A stretch of DNA of 64,000 bases, from NCBI RefSeq assembly GCF_002077945.1, contig NZ_LVYD01000050.1:124001-188000 (forward strand). Reading direction: 5' to 3'. The position numbers and the translations under genes are program-made. How positions within the stretch are numbered: position 1 is the first letter of the stretch; each line of letters starts with the position of its first letter. This stretch comes from Niastella vici (lineage in GTDB: Bacteria; Bacteroidota; Bacteroidia; Chitinophagales; Chitinophagaceae). The notes beneath the pieces were generated by a model, which was given only the letters and a program-made list of their open reading frames with translations, had not been told where the DNA came from and ran no database searches. Shown here piece by piece: positions 25,635 to 33,705 of the stretch.

Positions 25635-26903
25635 TCATACACTCTTCATCACCACCTGCACCGTCTCCGGCGTTTGTTGCAATAACTCAACACTATTGCC
25701 ACTGATCATTTTCTGCAAAATGGCGTCGTTGTAATGGCGGATGGTAAGCAGTGTTAACCCCTTCTCAACCTGTACCTCAAAAATACTGGCGGCAGCAAGG
25801 GCCAGCTTTTCAATTTTCTCCTTTTGATTATCGAGACAAACCTGAATGGTTACCGCCCCCGTTTGCATGAGGTTGGGTTTTATTTTGCTATCGGCCAGCA
25901 GTTGATACAGATCGGCCACCGGCTTTTCGCCCACAAACGAAAAATCTTTTGAATGCAGCTGAATAAGCGCCTGGTTTTGTTTCAGCACAATGATCGGTGG
26001 CAGGCCCTTCAGGCTTTTACTGTGAATTACCGTGCCTTGCAGGTCTTTATCCAAAAAACATTTCACATACAGGGGAATGCCTTTATTCTGCAGCGGCTTG
26101 ATGGTTTTGGGGTGAATGACCTGCGCGCCATAATACGCCATTTCGATCACTTCATCATAATTCAGTTCGCGCAGTAATTGCGCATCGGGAAACAATTTTG
26201 GATCAGCATTCATTACGCCCTCCACATCTTTCCAGATATATTGTCCTTCCGCATTCAACAGGTTCGCAAAAACGGCCGCGGTATAATCGCTGCCCTCGCG
26301 CCCCAGCGTGGTGCTTTCATTTTCATCGGTAGAACCGATAAAACCCTGGGTAATGATCACTCTGTGTTCTTTCAACAGCGGTAATACCACCTTCTCTACT
26401 TTTTCGCCGGTATATTGCCAGTCGATATTTGCATCGCGGAAATTATCGTCGGTCCTGATGATGTCGCGCACATCGATCCAGTGATTGGCAAAACCAGCTT
26501 CGTTAAGGTAAGCGCTCACGATAACCGTCGATAGTAATTCGCCAATGCAAACCACCTGGTCGTAATAATAATCGAAACCCTGCACCGGTTTATCGTGCAG
26601 CAGCCATTCTACCTCGGTAAAAAAATTGGTCAGCTGCTCGAGCGTATCATTATAATTTTTAACCAGCAGGTATTTTGCTGTGGTAAGGTGATTTTGTTTG
26701 ATGACTTCAAACAACTGCAGCGCCTCTTCTTTTTTATTATCATAAAATGCTTCCGCCACTTTTTCGAGCGCATTGGTGGTTTTACCCATGGCCGATATAA
26801 CGATGAGCAGGGGTTCGCCCTGGTACGATTTTAGAATACTGCCTGCCTGTTGGATCCTTTCGATACTACTTACACTGGCGCCGCCGAATTTGAAGACTTT
26901 CAT
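25635..26903 (-). CDS. Aspartate kinase (monofunctional)
   Basis: Catalyses ATP-dependent phosphorylation of L-aspartate, the first step to Lys, Thr, Met and Ile. The 422-residue protein begins with the signature KVFKFGGASVSS and has GREGSDYTAAVFANLLNAE in the kinase domain (to about 290). Two small ACT domains follow (about 300-422, starting IVLKQNQALIQLHSKDFSF), which usually sense lysine or threonine. There is no homoserine dehydrogenase fusion. A TAATTTTG promoter box lies at 26942-26935, followed upstream by a palindromic repeat that fills the gap to fbp. Confidence 0.95.
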   Translation of the reverse strand: MKVFKFGGASVSSIERIQQAGSILKSYQGEPLLIVISAMGKTTNALEKVAEAFYDNKKEEALQLFEVIKQNHLTTAKYLLVKNYNDTLEQLTNFFTEVEWLLHDKPVQGFDYYYDQVVCIGELLSTVIVSAYLNEAGFANHWIDVRDIIRTDDNFRDANIDWQYTGEKVEKVVLPLLKEHRVIITQGFIGSTDENESTTLGREGSDYTAAVFANLLNAEGQYIWKDVEGVMNADPKLFPDAQLLRELNYDEVIEMAYYGAQVIHPKTIKPLQNKGIPLYVKCFLDKDLQGTVIHSKSLKGLPPIIVLKQNQALIQLHSKDFSFVGEKPVADLYQLLADSKIKPNLMQTGAVTIQVCLDNQKEKIEKLALAAASIFEVQVEKGLTLLTIRHYNDAILQKMISGNSVELLQQTPETVQVVMKSV

Positions 26904-26934
26904 AGATATGCTAGTTAAACTGGTTGATGGGGTG

Positions 26935-26942
26935 CAAAATTA
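26935..26942 (-). promoter_or_regulatory. -7-like element of aspartate kinase gene
   Basis: TAATTTTG on the minus strand, 32 bases before the start, matches TAnnTTTG exactly. The -33 region would fall at the edge of the family A element that starts at 26958. Consensus match only. Confidence 0.45.
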
Positions 26943-26957
26943 GGGAAAGTAGATAGG

Positions 26958-27069
26958 ACATTTTGAGATTTTGGGATTTCGAGATTTCGGGATTTACAAA
27001 TTTCTCGGCAGGCCGATCCCAGGCAAATCTCAAAATCTCAAAATCTCAAATTCCCTAAATCAGAAATTG
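26958..27069. repeat. Palindromic spacer element, family A copy 6
   Basis: Longest A copy: four words of the TTTTGAGATTT type on the left and AAATCTCAAAATCTCAAAAT on the right, around core TTTCTCGGCAGGCCGATCCC, which contains a small inner stem (CTCGGC/GCCGATC). It lies between divergent promoters, unlike most copies. Confidence 0.9.
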
Positions 27070-27081
27070 CTTCGGTATCCC

Positions 27082-27089
27082 TATCTTCG
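27082..27089 (+). promoter_or_regulatory. -7-like element of fbp
   Basis: TATCTTCG, one base from TAnnTTTG, lies 32 bases before the fbp start codon and 12 bases after the palindromic element. The same C-for-T variant occurs before the gene at 21312. Confidence 0.4.
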
Positions 27090-27121
27090 CCAACTAACAA
27101 CTGTTAACCAAACAACGGAAT

Positions 27122-28141
27122 ATGACCACTATCAACAGAAATGTACTAACCCTCGACGAGTTCACTATTCAGCAGTTAAGAGATTTTCCCCATGCCACCG
27201 GTGAGCTAAGCGGGTTGTTACGCGACATAGGACTGGCTGCAAAAAGGGTGAATGTGGAAGTGAACAAGGCCGGACTGGTAGATATTTTGGGCGATGAGGG
27301 CTCCATAAACGTGCAGGGTGAAGATGTAAAAAAGCTGGATGTATTTGCCAACAACCAGTTCACCGGCGTGTTGCAGCATGGCATCAGCTGCGCCGGCATT
27401 GCCAGTGAAGAGCTAGATGATTACGTAGCCTTTGATGATGCGGTGAGCAAGAACTCAAAATACGTTTGCCAGTTTGATCCGTTGGATGGTAGTGGAAATA
27501 TTGATGTGAATGTGTCAATAGGTACTATTTTCAGCGTGTACCGCCGCGTAAGCGAAAAAGGTACCATTGCCACACAAAAAGACTTTTTACAACCGGGCCG
27601 CAACCAGGTAGCAGCCGGCTATATTGTTTATGGAAGCTCTACCATGCTGGTGTACGCCACCCGCCGCGGCGTGAACGGTTTTACGCTCGACCCTTCCATT
27701 GGCGAATTCTGCCTCAGCCATCCCAATATAAAATGCCCCGAGTTCGGAAAGATCTATTCCGTTAATCATGGTAATTTCTTCCAGTACCCAAAAGAAGTTC
27801 AGAAATACATTGACGCCTGTCAGAAGAAGAACAGGGATACTGGCGGCCCCTATACGCAACGCTATATAGGCAGTATGGTGGCCGATGTACACCGCAACCT
27901 CATCAAAGGCGGCATTTTCATGTACCCCGGCACCATCGAAAAACCAAAGGGCAAGCTGCGTTTATTATACGAATGCAATCCATTCGCCTTTATTGCAGAA
28001 GTAGCCGGCGGCCGCGCCACCAATGGTAAAGAACGGATCCTGGATGTACAGCCCACCGAACTGCACCAACGCAGCGCCCTGTTTATCGGCAGCCGCGGTA
28101 TGATGAATGAACTGGACGAATACCTGAATGGGAAAGACTAA
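27122..28141 (+). CDS. fbp: Fructose-1,6-bisphosphatase, class I
   Basis: Hydrolyses fructose 1,6-bisphosphate to fructose 6-phosphate, the committed step of gluconeogenesis. It has 339 residues. Metal-binding and active-site stretches are present: [30 protein letters not shown], with DPLDGSGN as the class I signature. Substrate-binding parts are [24 protein letters not shown] and [23 protein letters not shown]. Length is standard. The gene is transcribed away from aspartate kinase. A perfect 11-base hairpin follows downstream. Confidence 0.97.
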   Translation: MTTINRNVLTLDEFTIQQLRDFPHATGELSGLLRDIGLAAKRVNVEVNKAGLVDILGDEGSINVQGEDVKKLDVFANNQFTGVLQHGISCAGIASEELDDYVAFDDAVSKNSKYVCQFDPLDGSGNIDVNVSIGTIFSVYRRVSEKGTIATQKDFLQPGRNQVAAGYIVYGSSTMLVYATRRGVNGFTLDPSIGEFCLSHPNIKCPEFGKIYSVNHGNFFQYPKEVQKYIDACQKKNRDTGGPYTQRYIGSMVADVHRNLIKGGIFMYPGTIEKPKGKLRLLYECNPFAFIAEVAGGRATNGKERILDVQPTELHQRSALFIGSRGMMNELDEYLNGKD

Positions 28142-28183
28142 AGGCGGAAGGTTAAAGGCAGCACGCGAAACACTTTTTTAATG

Positions 28184-28221
28184 CTGAAGGCTTTGAACCT
28201 TGTGGCGGTAAGCCTTCAGCA
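28184..28221. other. Perfect hairpin downstream of fbp
   Basis: GCTGAAGGCTT (28184-28194) and AAGCCTTCAGC (28211-28221) pair perfectly across a 16-base loop. A T run precedes rather than follows the stem on the plus strand, so it is not a classical plus-strand terminator. It could end fbp transcription in another way or be a spacer palindrome. Confidence 0.6.
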
Positions 28222-28263
28222 ATTCTGGTATAGATTTAGCATTGCTGGGATCAAAGCCACTTC

Positions 28264-28863
28264 ATGAAAAGGGACATGTGTAGAATTATCAGCAATTATA
28301 CGGTTTTCATTTGCATATTTTTAACAATTGCCGGTTGTGAGAACGCTAAAAAAACAACCAGCAATTCAACATATTCATCAGGCAGCACCTCAACGGCCAG
28401 CAAAGGGGGCACGGCCAAAACAACCACCAGCAGTGATAAAAAGGTGGTCGTAACGCCTTCTACCCCAGTTGTTGAGGCCAATCTTGCGCCCGGCATGGAA
28501 CGGGATATCCTTAGCCTGGTGAATGATTACCGCAAATCGAAAAAACTGGCCCCGTTGCAAAGCAATGCCGCCATGGAATACCAGGCCCGGCGGCACAGTA
28601 TGGATATGGGCACCCACCGCATTCCATTTGGTCACCAGGGGTTAACGTTCCGCATAAAATACATCTTTGATAAAGTACCAGGCGCCACCACTGTGGGCGA
28701 AAATGTGGCTTATGGCAACCTTTCGGCCCAGGCCGTGGTTAGCGGCTGGATCAAGAGCCCCGAGCACCGCAAGAATATGGAAGGCAATTTCAAGTACACC
28801 GGGATCGGTGTTACACGAAACATGCAGAATCAATTGTATTTTACCCAGATATTCGCTAAGTAG
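28264..28863 (+). CDS. CAP/SCP-domain lipoprotein
   Basis: A 199-residue exported lipoprotein. The signal peptide runs to the lipobox FLTIAGC (Cys25), followed by a Ser/Thr/Lys-rich linker (about 27-75). A CAP (SCP/PR-1) domain covers about 80-199: MERDILSLVNDYRKSKKLAPL, then HSMDMGTHRIPFGHQG, GENVAYG, SGWIKSPEHRKNMEG and GIGVTR. The His and Glu residues of the CAP cavity are present. Bacterial CAP proteins are secreted and of uncertain activity. A family B palindrome begins a few bases after the stop codon. Confidence 0.92.
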   Translation: MKRDMCRIISNYTVFICIFLTIAGCENAKKTTSNSTYSSGSTSTASKGGTAKTTTSSDKKVVVTPSTPVVEANLAPGMERDILSLVNDYRKSKKLAPLQSNAAMEYQARRHSMDMGTHRIPFGHQGLTFRIKYIFDKVPGATTVGENVAYGNLSAQAVVSGWIKSPEHRKNMEGNFKYTGIGVTRNMQNQLYFTQIFAK

Positions 28864-28866
28864 GAT

Positions 28867-29009
28867 CGAAGTAAGATGTAGGAGATAGGAAGTAGGAAGA
28901 GTCCTATTTTTCAGCCTAATAATCTTACTTCAAATTTCCGGAAGTAAAGAAAGCAGAACTTTTTTGAGCTTCATACTTCATACCTCTTACTTCCTACTTC
29001 AGCTCTTAC
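28867..29009. repeat. Palindromic spacer element, family B copy 1
   Basis: Arms of GAAGTAGGAAGTAAGA-type words (left GATAGGAAGTAGGAAGAGTC, right CTCTTACTTCCTACTTCAGC). The core contains CCTATTTTTCAGCC and TTTTTTGAGCTTCATACTTC. Both core words recur, reverse-complemented and in swapped order, in copy 2 at 31092-31202, so the two copies are inverted relative to each other. Confidence 0.85.
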
Positions 29010-29115
29010 GGAATAAAAGGCCCCAAACATACTCCCGGTCTACCTACAATAACAAAACCGGCCCCATCAAATCAACATTTCGGATTATCTTGTGGTCCAA
29101 ATTCAGGAATCGTTC

Positions 29116-29877
29116 ATGAGCAAGGTGATCATTTCGGTAAAGGACCTCTTCAAAAAATACGGCCAGTTTGAAGCCGTAAAAGGAATCAGCTTCGAAGTAA
29201 TAGAAGGCGAAATATTCGGCTTGTTAGGCCCCAATGGCGCCGGCAAATCAACTACATTGGAGATCATAGAGACCCTGCGCGAAAAAACCTCGGGCGAAGT
29301 ATGGGTGAATGGGTTCAATCTCGATAAAGATCCCAACTCCATAAAACAGGTCATTGGCGTGCAATTGCAAACATCGGGCTTTTATCCCGGGTTGAACCTG
29401 GTTGAGCTGATCGATCTGTTTGCCGGCTTGTACAACCGTAAAATAGTTGCCCGTGATCTGTTGAAAATGGTGAACCTCGAAGACAAGGCAAAAAGCAAAT
29501 TCAAAGACCTGAGCGGTGGCCAGAAGCAACGCTTTTCCATTGCAACCACGCTCATCAATGATCCAAAGATCATTTTCCTGGATGAACCAACCACCGGCCT
29601 CGACCCGCAGGCCCGCCGCAATTTGTGGGACCTCATTAAAACCATCCGCGCAAAAGGCACTACTGTTATCATTACAACGCATTATATGGATGAAGCCGAG
29701 GTATTGTGCGATCGCATTGCCATCATCGATTCGGGCAACATCATCGCACTGGCAACACCCGATAAACTCATCGACGACCTGGTAGCCACCGGTTTTGAAA
29801 GGCCCAAAGAAGTAAAGAAGGCCAATCTCGAAGATGTGTTCATTCATTTAACCGGACACAACCTCAGGGAAGAATAA
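29116..29877 (+). CDS. ABC transporter ATP-binding protein
   Basis: A 253-residue ABC ATPase of the drug/antibiotic-export type (ABC-2 partner class). It has Walker A LLGPNGAGKSTTLE, a Q-loop (GVQLQTSGFYPGLN), signature DLSGGQKQRFS, Walker B IIFLDEPTTGLDP and switch His in IITTHYMDEAE. The Met at 29116 (MSKVIISVKDLF) begins the conserved ABC domain; an in-frame GTG at 29092 adds eight non-conserved residues. No ABC-2 permease lies beside it, since the next gene is a DinB-type enzyme, so the permease must be encoded elsewhere. Confidence 0.93.
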   Translation: MSKVIISVKDLFKKYGQFEAVKGISFEVIEGEIFGLLGPNGAGKSTTLEIIETLREKTSGEVWVNGFNLDKDPNSIKQVIGVQLQTSGFYPGLNLVELIDLFAGLYNRKIVARDLLKMVNLEDKAKSKFKDLSGGQKQRFSIATTLINDPKIIFLDEPTTGLDPQARRNLWDLIKTIRAKGTTVIITTHYMDEAEVLCDRIAIIDSGNIIALATPDKLIDDLVATGFERPKEVKKANLEDVFIHLTGHNLREE

Positions 29878-29905
29878 CAGCACTCATTAAACCTACATTT
29901 TTCAT

Positions 29906-30427
29906 ATGGACTTACGTTATCCCATCGGCAAGTACGAACCACAACCGTTTTCCGACAAACAAAAACGCGCCTGGCTGCAGGAAATTCAATTTCTGCCCGG
30001 CTTACTGGAATCGGCCATCGAGAACCTCGATGAAAAACAACTGAACACACCTTACCGCGATGGCGGCTGGAACGTGAAACAGGTGGTACACCATGTGGCC
30101 GATAGCCATATGAATGCCTACATCCGGTTCAAACTGGGATTAACGGAAGACAATCCAACCATTAAGCCTTATGAAGAAGCATTATGGGCCGGGCTGAATG
30201 ATGTAACTGCTGTGCCCATCAATATTTCCATCACCTTGTTATATGCTTTACATACACGCTGGCATTCGGCCCTGCTGAACCTGCCGCCAGAAGCCTGGAA
30301 ACGCACGGTATTTCATCCGGAGCATAAAAAAGAAATGTCGTTGTATTTCCTGTTAGGCATGTACGCCTGGCATGGGCGTCACCATGTGGCGCATATTACG
30401 TCATTGCGGGAAAGAAATGGTTGGTAG
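29906..30427 (+). CDS. DinB/YfiT family putative metal-dependent hydrolase (BstA-like)
   Basis: A 173-residue four-helix DinB-superfamily protein of the YfiT/bacillithiol-transferase type. The three-His metal site is visible: the first His in VVHHVADSHMNAYIRFK, the other two in WHGRHHVAHITSL near the C-terminus. Relatives conjugate bacillithiol to electrophiles or act as metal hydrolases. Bacillithiol occurs in some Bacteroidota, but biosynthesis genes are not in the window. It starts 28 bases after the ABC ATPase gene and is probably co-transcribed. Confidence 0.9.
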   Translation: MDLRYPIGKYEPQPFSDKQKRAWLQEIQFLPGLLESAIENLDEKQLNTPYRDGGWNVKQVVHHVADSHMNAYIRFKLGLTEDNPTIKPYEEALWAGLNDVTAVPINISITLLYALHTRWHSALLNLPPEAWKRTVFHPEHKKEMSLYFLLGMYAWHGRHHVAHITSLRERNGW

Positions 30428-30432
30428 AAAGG

Positions 30433-30466
30433 CGAAGTAAGAATTAAGAGGTAGGAAGTAAGAATT
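30433..30466. repeat. Half copy of family B spacer element
   Basis: One B arm (GAAGTAAGAATTAAGAGGTA then GGAAGTAAGAATTGCC) lies 5 bases after the stop of the DinB gene. No complementary arm follows. Confidence 0.6.
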
Positions 30467-30507
30467 GCCGATTGCCGATAAAGGCTTATTAAATAAACAA
30501 GAGAAGA

Positions 30508-31065
30508 ATGAGAGACTTAAGATGGAAAACCATCAAATCAGAGTACTTATTTAAAGACCTGTGGTTTACTGTGCGTAACGACACCTGTGAAACGCCCGAT
30601 GGAAAGATCGTTTCACCGTACTATGTATATGAATTTCCAACCTGGGTAACAGCTGTAGCACTTACTGAAGATGGGAAAGTGATCCTGGAACGGCAATACC
30701 GTCATGCATTGGGTGAAATCAACTATGAAATTCCCGGCGGTTGTGTTGACGATACCGATAAAAATTATGAAGAAGCCATCGCCCGTGAATTACTGGAAGA
30801 AACCGGGTACGTTTTTACCCATTATGAGTATCTCGGTAAAACCTCAGGCAATCCTTCAACCAATAATAACTGGATGCATATGTACCTGGCAACAGGTGGC
30901 AAAAAAGTAAAGGAGCAGGAGCTGGACCACAATGAAGATATTGAGGTAAAACTGGCTTCAATTGATGAATTAAAACAACTGCTCCGCGAAAACCAGATCG
31001 TACAGAGCATGCACGTGACTGCTATATTTTATGCGCTGAGCAAGTTAGGGGAGTTAAAGTTTTAA
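30508..31065 (+). CDS. Nudix hydrolase (ADP-ribose pyrophosphatase-like)
   Basis: A 185-residue Nudix enzyme. The order (WKTIKSEYLFKDLWFTVRND, then VTAVALTEDGKVILERQYRHALG, then the Nudix helix) fits the ADP-sugar pyrophosphatase group. The Nudix core AIARELLEETGY is intact. The upstream part (GGCVDDTDKNYEE) has Asp where the family usually has Glu and one extra residue in the spacing, so metal binding may be slightly altered. A Pro-Ser-Thr loop (TSGNPSTNNNWMHMYLA) follows. Substrate is not determinable. A family B repeat begins 26 bases past the stop codon. Confidence 0.9.
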   Translation: MRDLRWKTIKSEYLFKDLWFTVRNDTCETPDGKIVSPYYVYEFPTWVTAVALTEDGKVILERQYRHALGEINYEIPGGCVDDTDKNYEEAIARELLEETGYVFTHYEYLGKTSGNPSTNNNWMHMYLATGGKKVKEQELDHNEDIEVKLASIDELKQLLRENQIVQSMHVTAIFYALSKLGELKF

Positions 31066-31091
31066 TTGAATCATTGTGGCCTGAAAAGACA

Positions 31092-31202
31092 GAAGTAGGA
31101 AGTAAGAAGTATGAAGCTCAAAAAGATTGAGCTTCCTCATTAATTGGGAAAGGCTGAAAATTCGGACTCTTCTTACTTCCTACCTCATACTTCCTACTTC
31201 CG
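31092..31202. repeat. Palindromic spacer element, family B copy 2
   Basis: Left arm GAAGTAGGAAGTAAGAAGTA, right arm TCTTACTTCCTACCTCATAC then TTCCTACTTC. The core is inverted relative to copy 1 (28867-29009). The right arm runs into folC: the folC stop codon (31180-31182) and its last residues EVGSMR are encoded by the arm. Confidence 0.88.
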
Positions 31203-32484
31203 CCACTTCACCAACTACAAAAACACTTCCGCAAACAAGTATCATATCGCGTTTATCAGCCTTGTTTATGGCCGTCTGCAATGCGGTGTTCACATCGCCA
31301 TAGGTATGGCCATTTAACCCGGTGGCCTGTGCCCGGGCAGCCAGTTCATCCTCAGGCAAAGCGCGTGGAATTTGTGCCCGGGTAAAATAATAGGTGGCTT
31401 CTTTCGGCAATAAGGCCAATACTTTTTCCACCTCTTTATCTTTTACCATACCGATCACAATATGCAAATGCTGGTAATCGCTTAGTTCAATTTGTGCAGT
31501 GATCTGTTTAATGCCATCTTCGTTATGTCCTACATCGAGCACTACCACGGGATTGGCATGAATCACTTCCCAACGGCCATGCAAACCTGTGAGCTTTTTA
31601 ACCTGGCGCAAGGCTTTTTGCACCTGCTCACCAGTGATCTTATAACCGGCCTTTTGTAAATGATAAACAACTTCCAGTACGGTTATACAATTCTTTGTTT
31701 GATAGTATCCCGGCAGGTCGAGCTGATAGGTGTTGCGGTCATCGGAACCCGAGTCGGCCACCTGCAACACCAACTGATGGTGGTCGTATTTCCATTCGGC
31801 CACATAACGTTGGGTTTCGGCAAAGTACAACGGCGCCTGTTTTTCGGCCGCAACCTGTTCAAACACGGGTTTTGTTTCGGAGGTTGTTTCGCCAATTACC
31901 ACTGGCACCTGCGGCTTAATAATACCAGCCTTTTCAAAAGCAATGGCCGGCAGGGTATCGCCCAACAGGTTCATATGGTCCCAGCCAATATTGGTAATAA
32001 CGGCCACTTCGGGCACTATCACATTTGTTGAATCGAGCCGACCGCCAAGGCCGGTCTCTATCACGGCAATCTCTATCTGTTTGTATACAAAGTATTCGAA
32101 AGCCATGGCCACCGTGATCTCGAAAAAGGAAGGTTCTATTTCATCAATAGCCGGCTGAATGCGTTTTACAAAATCAACCACAAAATCTTTTTCGATCATT
32201 TCGCCGTTCACCCGGAACCGTTCCCTGAAATCGCGCAGGTGCGGGGAAGTATATAAACCGGTTTTATAACCGGCCGTTTGCAGAATAGCCGCCAGCATAT
32301 GGCTGGTTGATCCCTTGCCATTGGTACCGGCAATATGTATGCTTTTAAATTTTGTTTGCGGATTGCCTAAATATTCACAAAGCCGAAGGGTATTGGTGAG
32401 GTCCTTTTTATAGGCAGCTGCGCCAATGCGGCTGAACATCGGCAGCCGGGTAAACAAATAGTTCGTCGCTTGCTCGTAGGTCAT
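31180..32484 (-). CDS. folC: Bifunctional folylpolyglutamate synthase/dihydrofolate synthase
   Basis: Adds glutamate to dihydropteroate and to folates in the cytoplasm. It has 434 residues from the chosen start. A Mur-ligase-like ATP domain shows IHIAGTNGKGSTSHMLAAIL (P-loop) followed by GLYTSPHLRDFRERFRVNG, IAVIETGLGGRLDSTNV and ITNIGWDHMNLLG. The C-terminal domain includes LDVGHNEDGI and ends VVGEVAEVGSMR. The frame is open to 32586, but the Met at 32484 (MTYEQATNYLF) fits the family. The last residues come from the arm of a family B repeat, so the natural C-terminus has been set by the repeat. It lies downstream of the TonB-like gene on the same strand, a common pairing in Bacteroidota. 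Confidence 0.95.
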   Translation of the reverse strand: MTYEQATNYLFTRLPMFSRIGAAAYKKDLTNTLRLCEYLGNPQTKFKSIHIAGTNGKGSTSHMLAAILQTAGYKTGLYTSPHLRDFRERFRVNGEMIEKDFVVDFVKRIQPAIDEIEPSFFEITVAMAFEYFVYKQIEIAVIETGLGGRLDSTNVIVPEVAVITNIGWDHMNLLGDTLPAIAFEKAGIIKPQVPVVIGETTSETKPVFEQVAAEKQAPLYFAETQRYVAEWKYDHHQLVLQVADSGSDDRNTYQLDLPGYYQTKNCITVLEVVYHLQKAGYKITGEQVQKALRQVKKLTGLHGRWEVIHANPVVVLDVGHNEDGIKQITAQIELSDYQHLHIVIGMVKDKEVEKVLALLPKEATYYFTRAQIPRALPEDELAARAQATGLNGHTYGDVNTALQTAINKADKRDMILVCGSVFVVGEVAEVGSMR

Positions 32485-32626
32485 CAGTATAATTAGGGCG
32501 ACAAATCTAAAAGAAAAGTCCGAAAGAAAATCGGTTAACATTTCTTTCGGACTGTGTATATAAAGGATTAGTAAGTAATGGGGCAAAAATCCTGATCGCC
32601 CTGAGCGTAGTCGAAGGGTCGAAAGC

Positions 32627-33517
32627 TTACCCTCTCACCTTAAATTTAACCAAAACGGTTCCGGTCTGTTCTTCGGGGCCGTTGGGGTTGGCATTTAATT
32701 TTGATCTTTTAACGATCTCAATGGCCTTTTCCTTAAAGAAACTTTCTGAAGTAGTGGAACCCCGGGGCTGGTATGTAGCGCCGATCACGGTACCACTCTG
32801 ATCAACCCTGATATCCACCGCCACAGTGGCATTTTCATTAAAATCATCTGTATATGAATAAACCCGGGTAAAAGTTCGGCCCGATAAACCACTCTTAATG
32901 GCAATGCCTGAATTACCACGGCCGCCACCGGTATAATTCTTTGAATCGGGATTACCGCCGGGTCGTCCCTGGTCGCCATTGCCACCGGCAATACCTTCAT
33001 TGCCGCCTCTTTTATACGTTGCAGCTTCGTTTCCACCTGTGCCGGTACCATTTACGGCGCCCATCATAGCTTTAGGTCTGGGCGGAGCAGGTGGAGCTGG
33101 TGTTTCTACATGTTTCGTGTTTTTCACCACCTTTTTTACCACTTCTTTTTCGGGCACTTTGGTAGCCTCCGGTTTTACCACCGGTGGCTTTTTAATGACC
33201 GGGGCATCTTCGGCTTTATCATCGGTTTCAATATCTTTTACATCTTCTTTGGCTGGTTCTGCTTTTGGGGGAACATAAGCCACCTGTTCCTGCACGGGAG
33301 CAGGTGAACCTGGCTGAAAAGGCTGATCGGTACCCATGCCTGCATCACTGTTACCCAGGTTTACTTCAATGCCTTCATCAACCACTGGCGGCGGCTCGGG
33401 TGGAAATCCCCAACCAACATAAAAGAAAATAACCAGCATGAGCCCCACTACCAATGCAGTGTAGCTGCCTGCCTGTATATTTTTCTTTGATTCAAATTCC
33501 TGCGTCTGCTGCGTCAT
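32627..33517 (-). CDS. TonB-like energy transducer
   Basis: A 296-residue inner-membrane protein that should carry proton-motive energy to TonB-dependent receptors. Layout: a short cytoplasmic N-terminus; one membrane helix (about 17-38, YTALVVGLMLVIFFYVGWGF); a Pro/Lys/Glu-rich periplasmic spacer (PPPVVDEG, KKPPVVKPEA, PAPPAPPRPKA); a Gly/Asn-rich linker (about 165-215); and a C-terminal TonB-type domain (about 215-296, VAVDIRVDQSGTVIGATYQP, ending TGTVLVKFKVRG). ExbB and ExbD genes are expected upstream but are absent: the next gene is a TSUP transporter. It is followed by folC. Confidence 0.85.
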   Translation of the reverse strand: MTQQTQEFESKKNIQAGSYTALVVGLMLVIFFYVGWGFPPEPPPVVDEGIEVNLGNSDAGMGTDQPFQPGSPAPVQEQVAYVPPKAEPAKEDVKDIETDDKAEDAPVIKKPPVVKPEATKVPEKEVVKKVVKNTKHVETPAPPAPPRPKAMMGAVNGTGTGGNEAATYKRGGNEGIAGGNGDQGRPGGNPDSKNYTGGGRGNSGIAIKSGLSGRTFTRVYSYTDDFNENATVAVDIRVDQSGTVIGATYQPRGSTTSESFFKEKAIEIVKRSKLNANPNGPEEQTGTVLVKFKVRG

Positions 33518-33676
33518 ATCGGTAATTTGATTATACTAAGATAACCAATGTTTAGTACTTAACACAACTATAATGCTAAATGAACACGATATGCATAAAA
33601 GATGTTGTTATACCACGAAATTTTAACAGTATTTTTATACCCGCCTTACTAATCGTCAACATCGCATTTCGTGAAT

Positions 33677-33705
33677 TTCTTACTTCCTGCTTCTTACGTC
33701 CTTCT
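33677..33705. repeat. Half copy of family B spacer element
   Basis: TTCTTACTTCCTGCTTCTTA then CGTCCTTC forms one B arm flush with the stop codon (33706-33708) of the TSUP gene. No second arm is seen. Confidence 0.6.
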
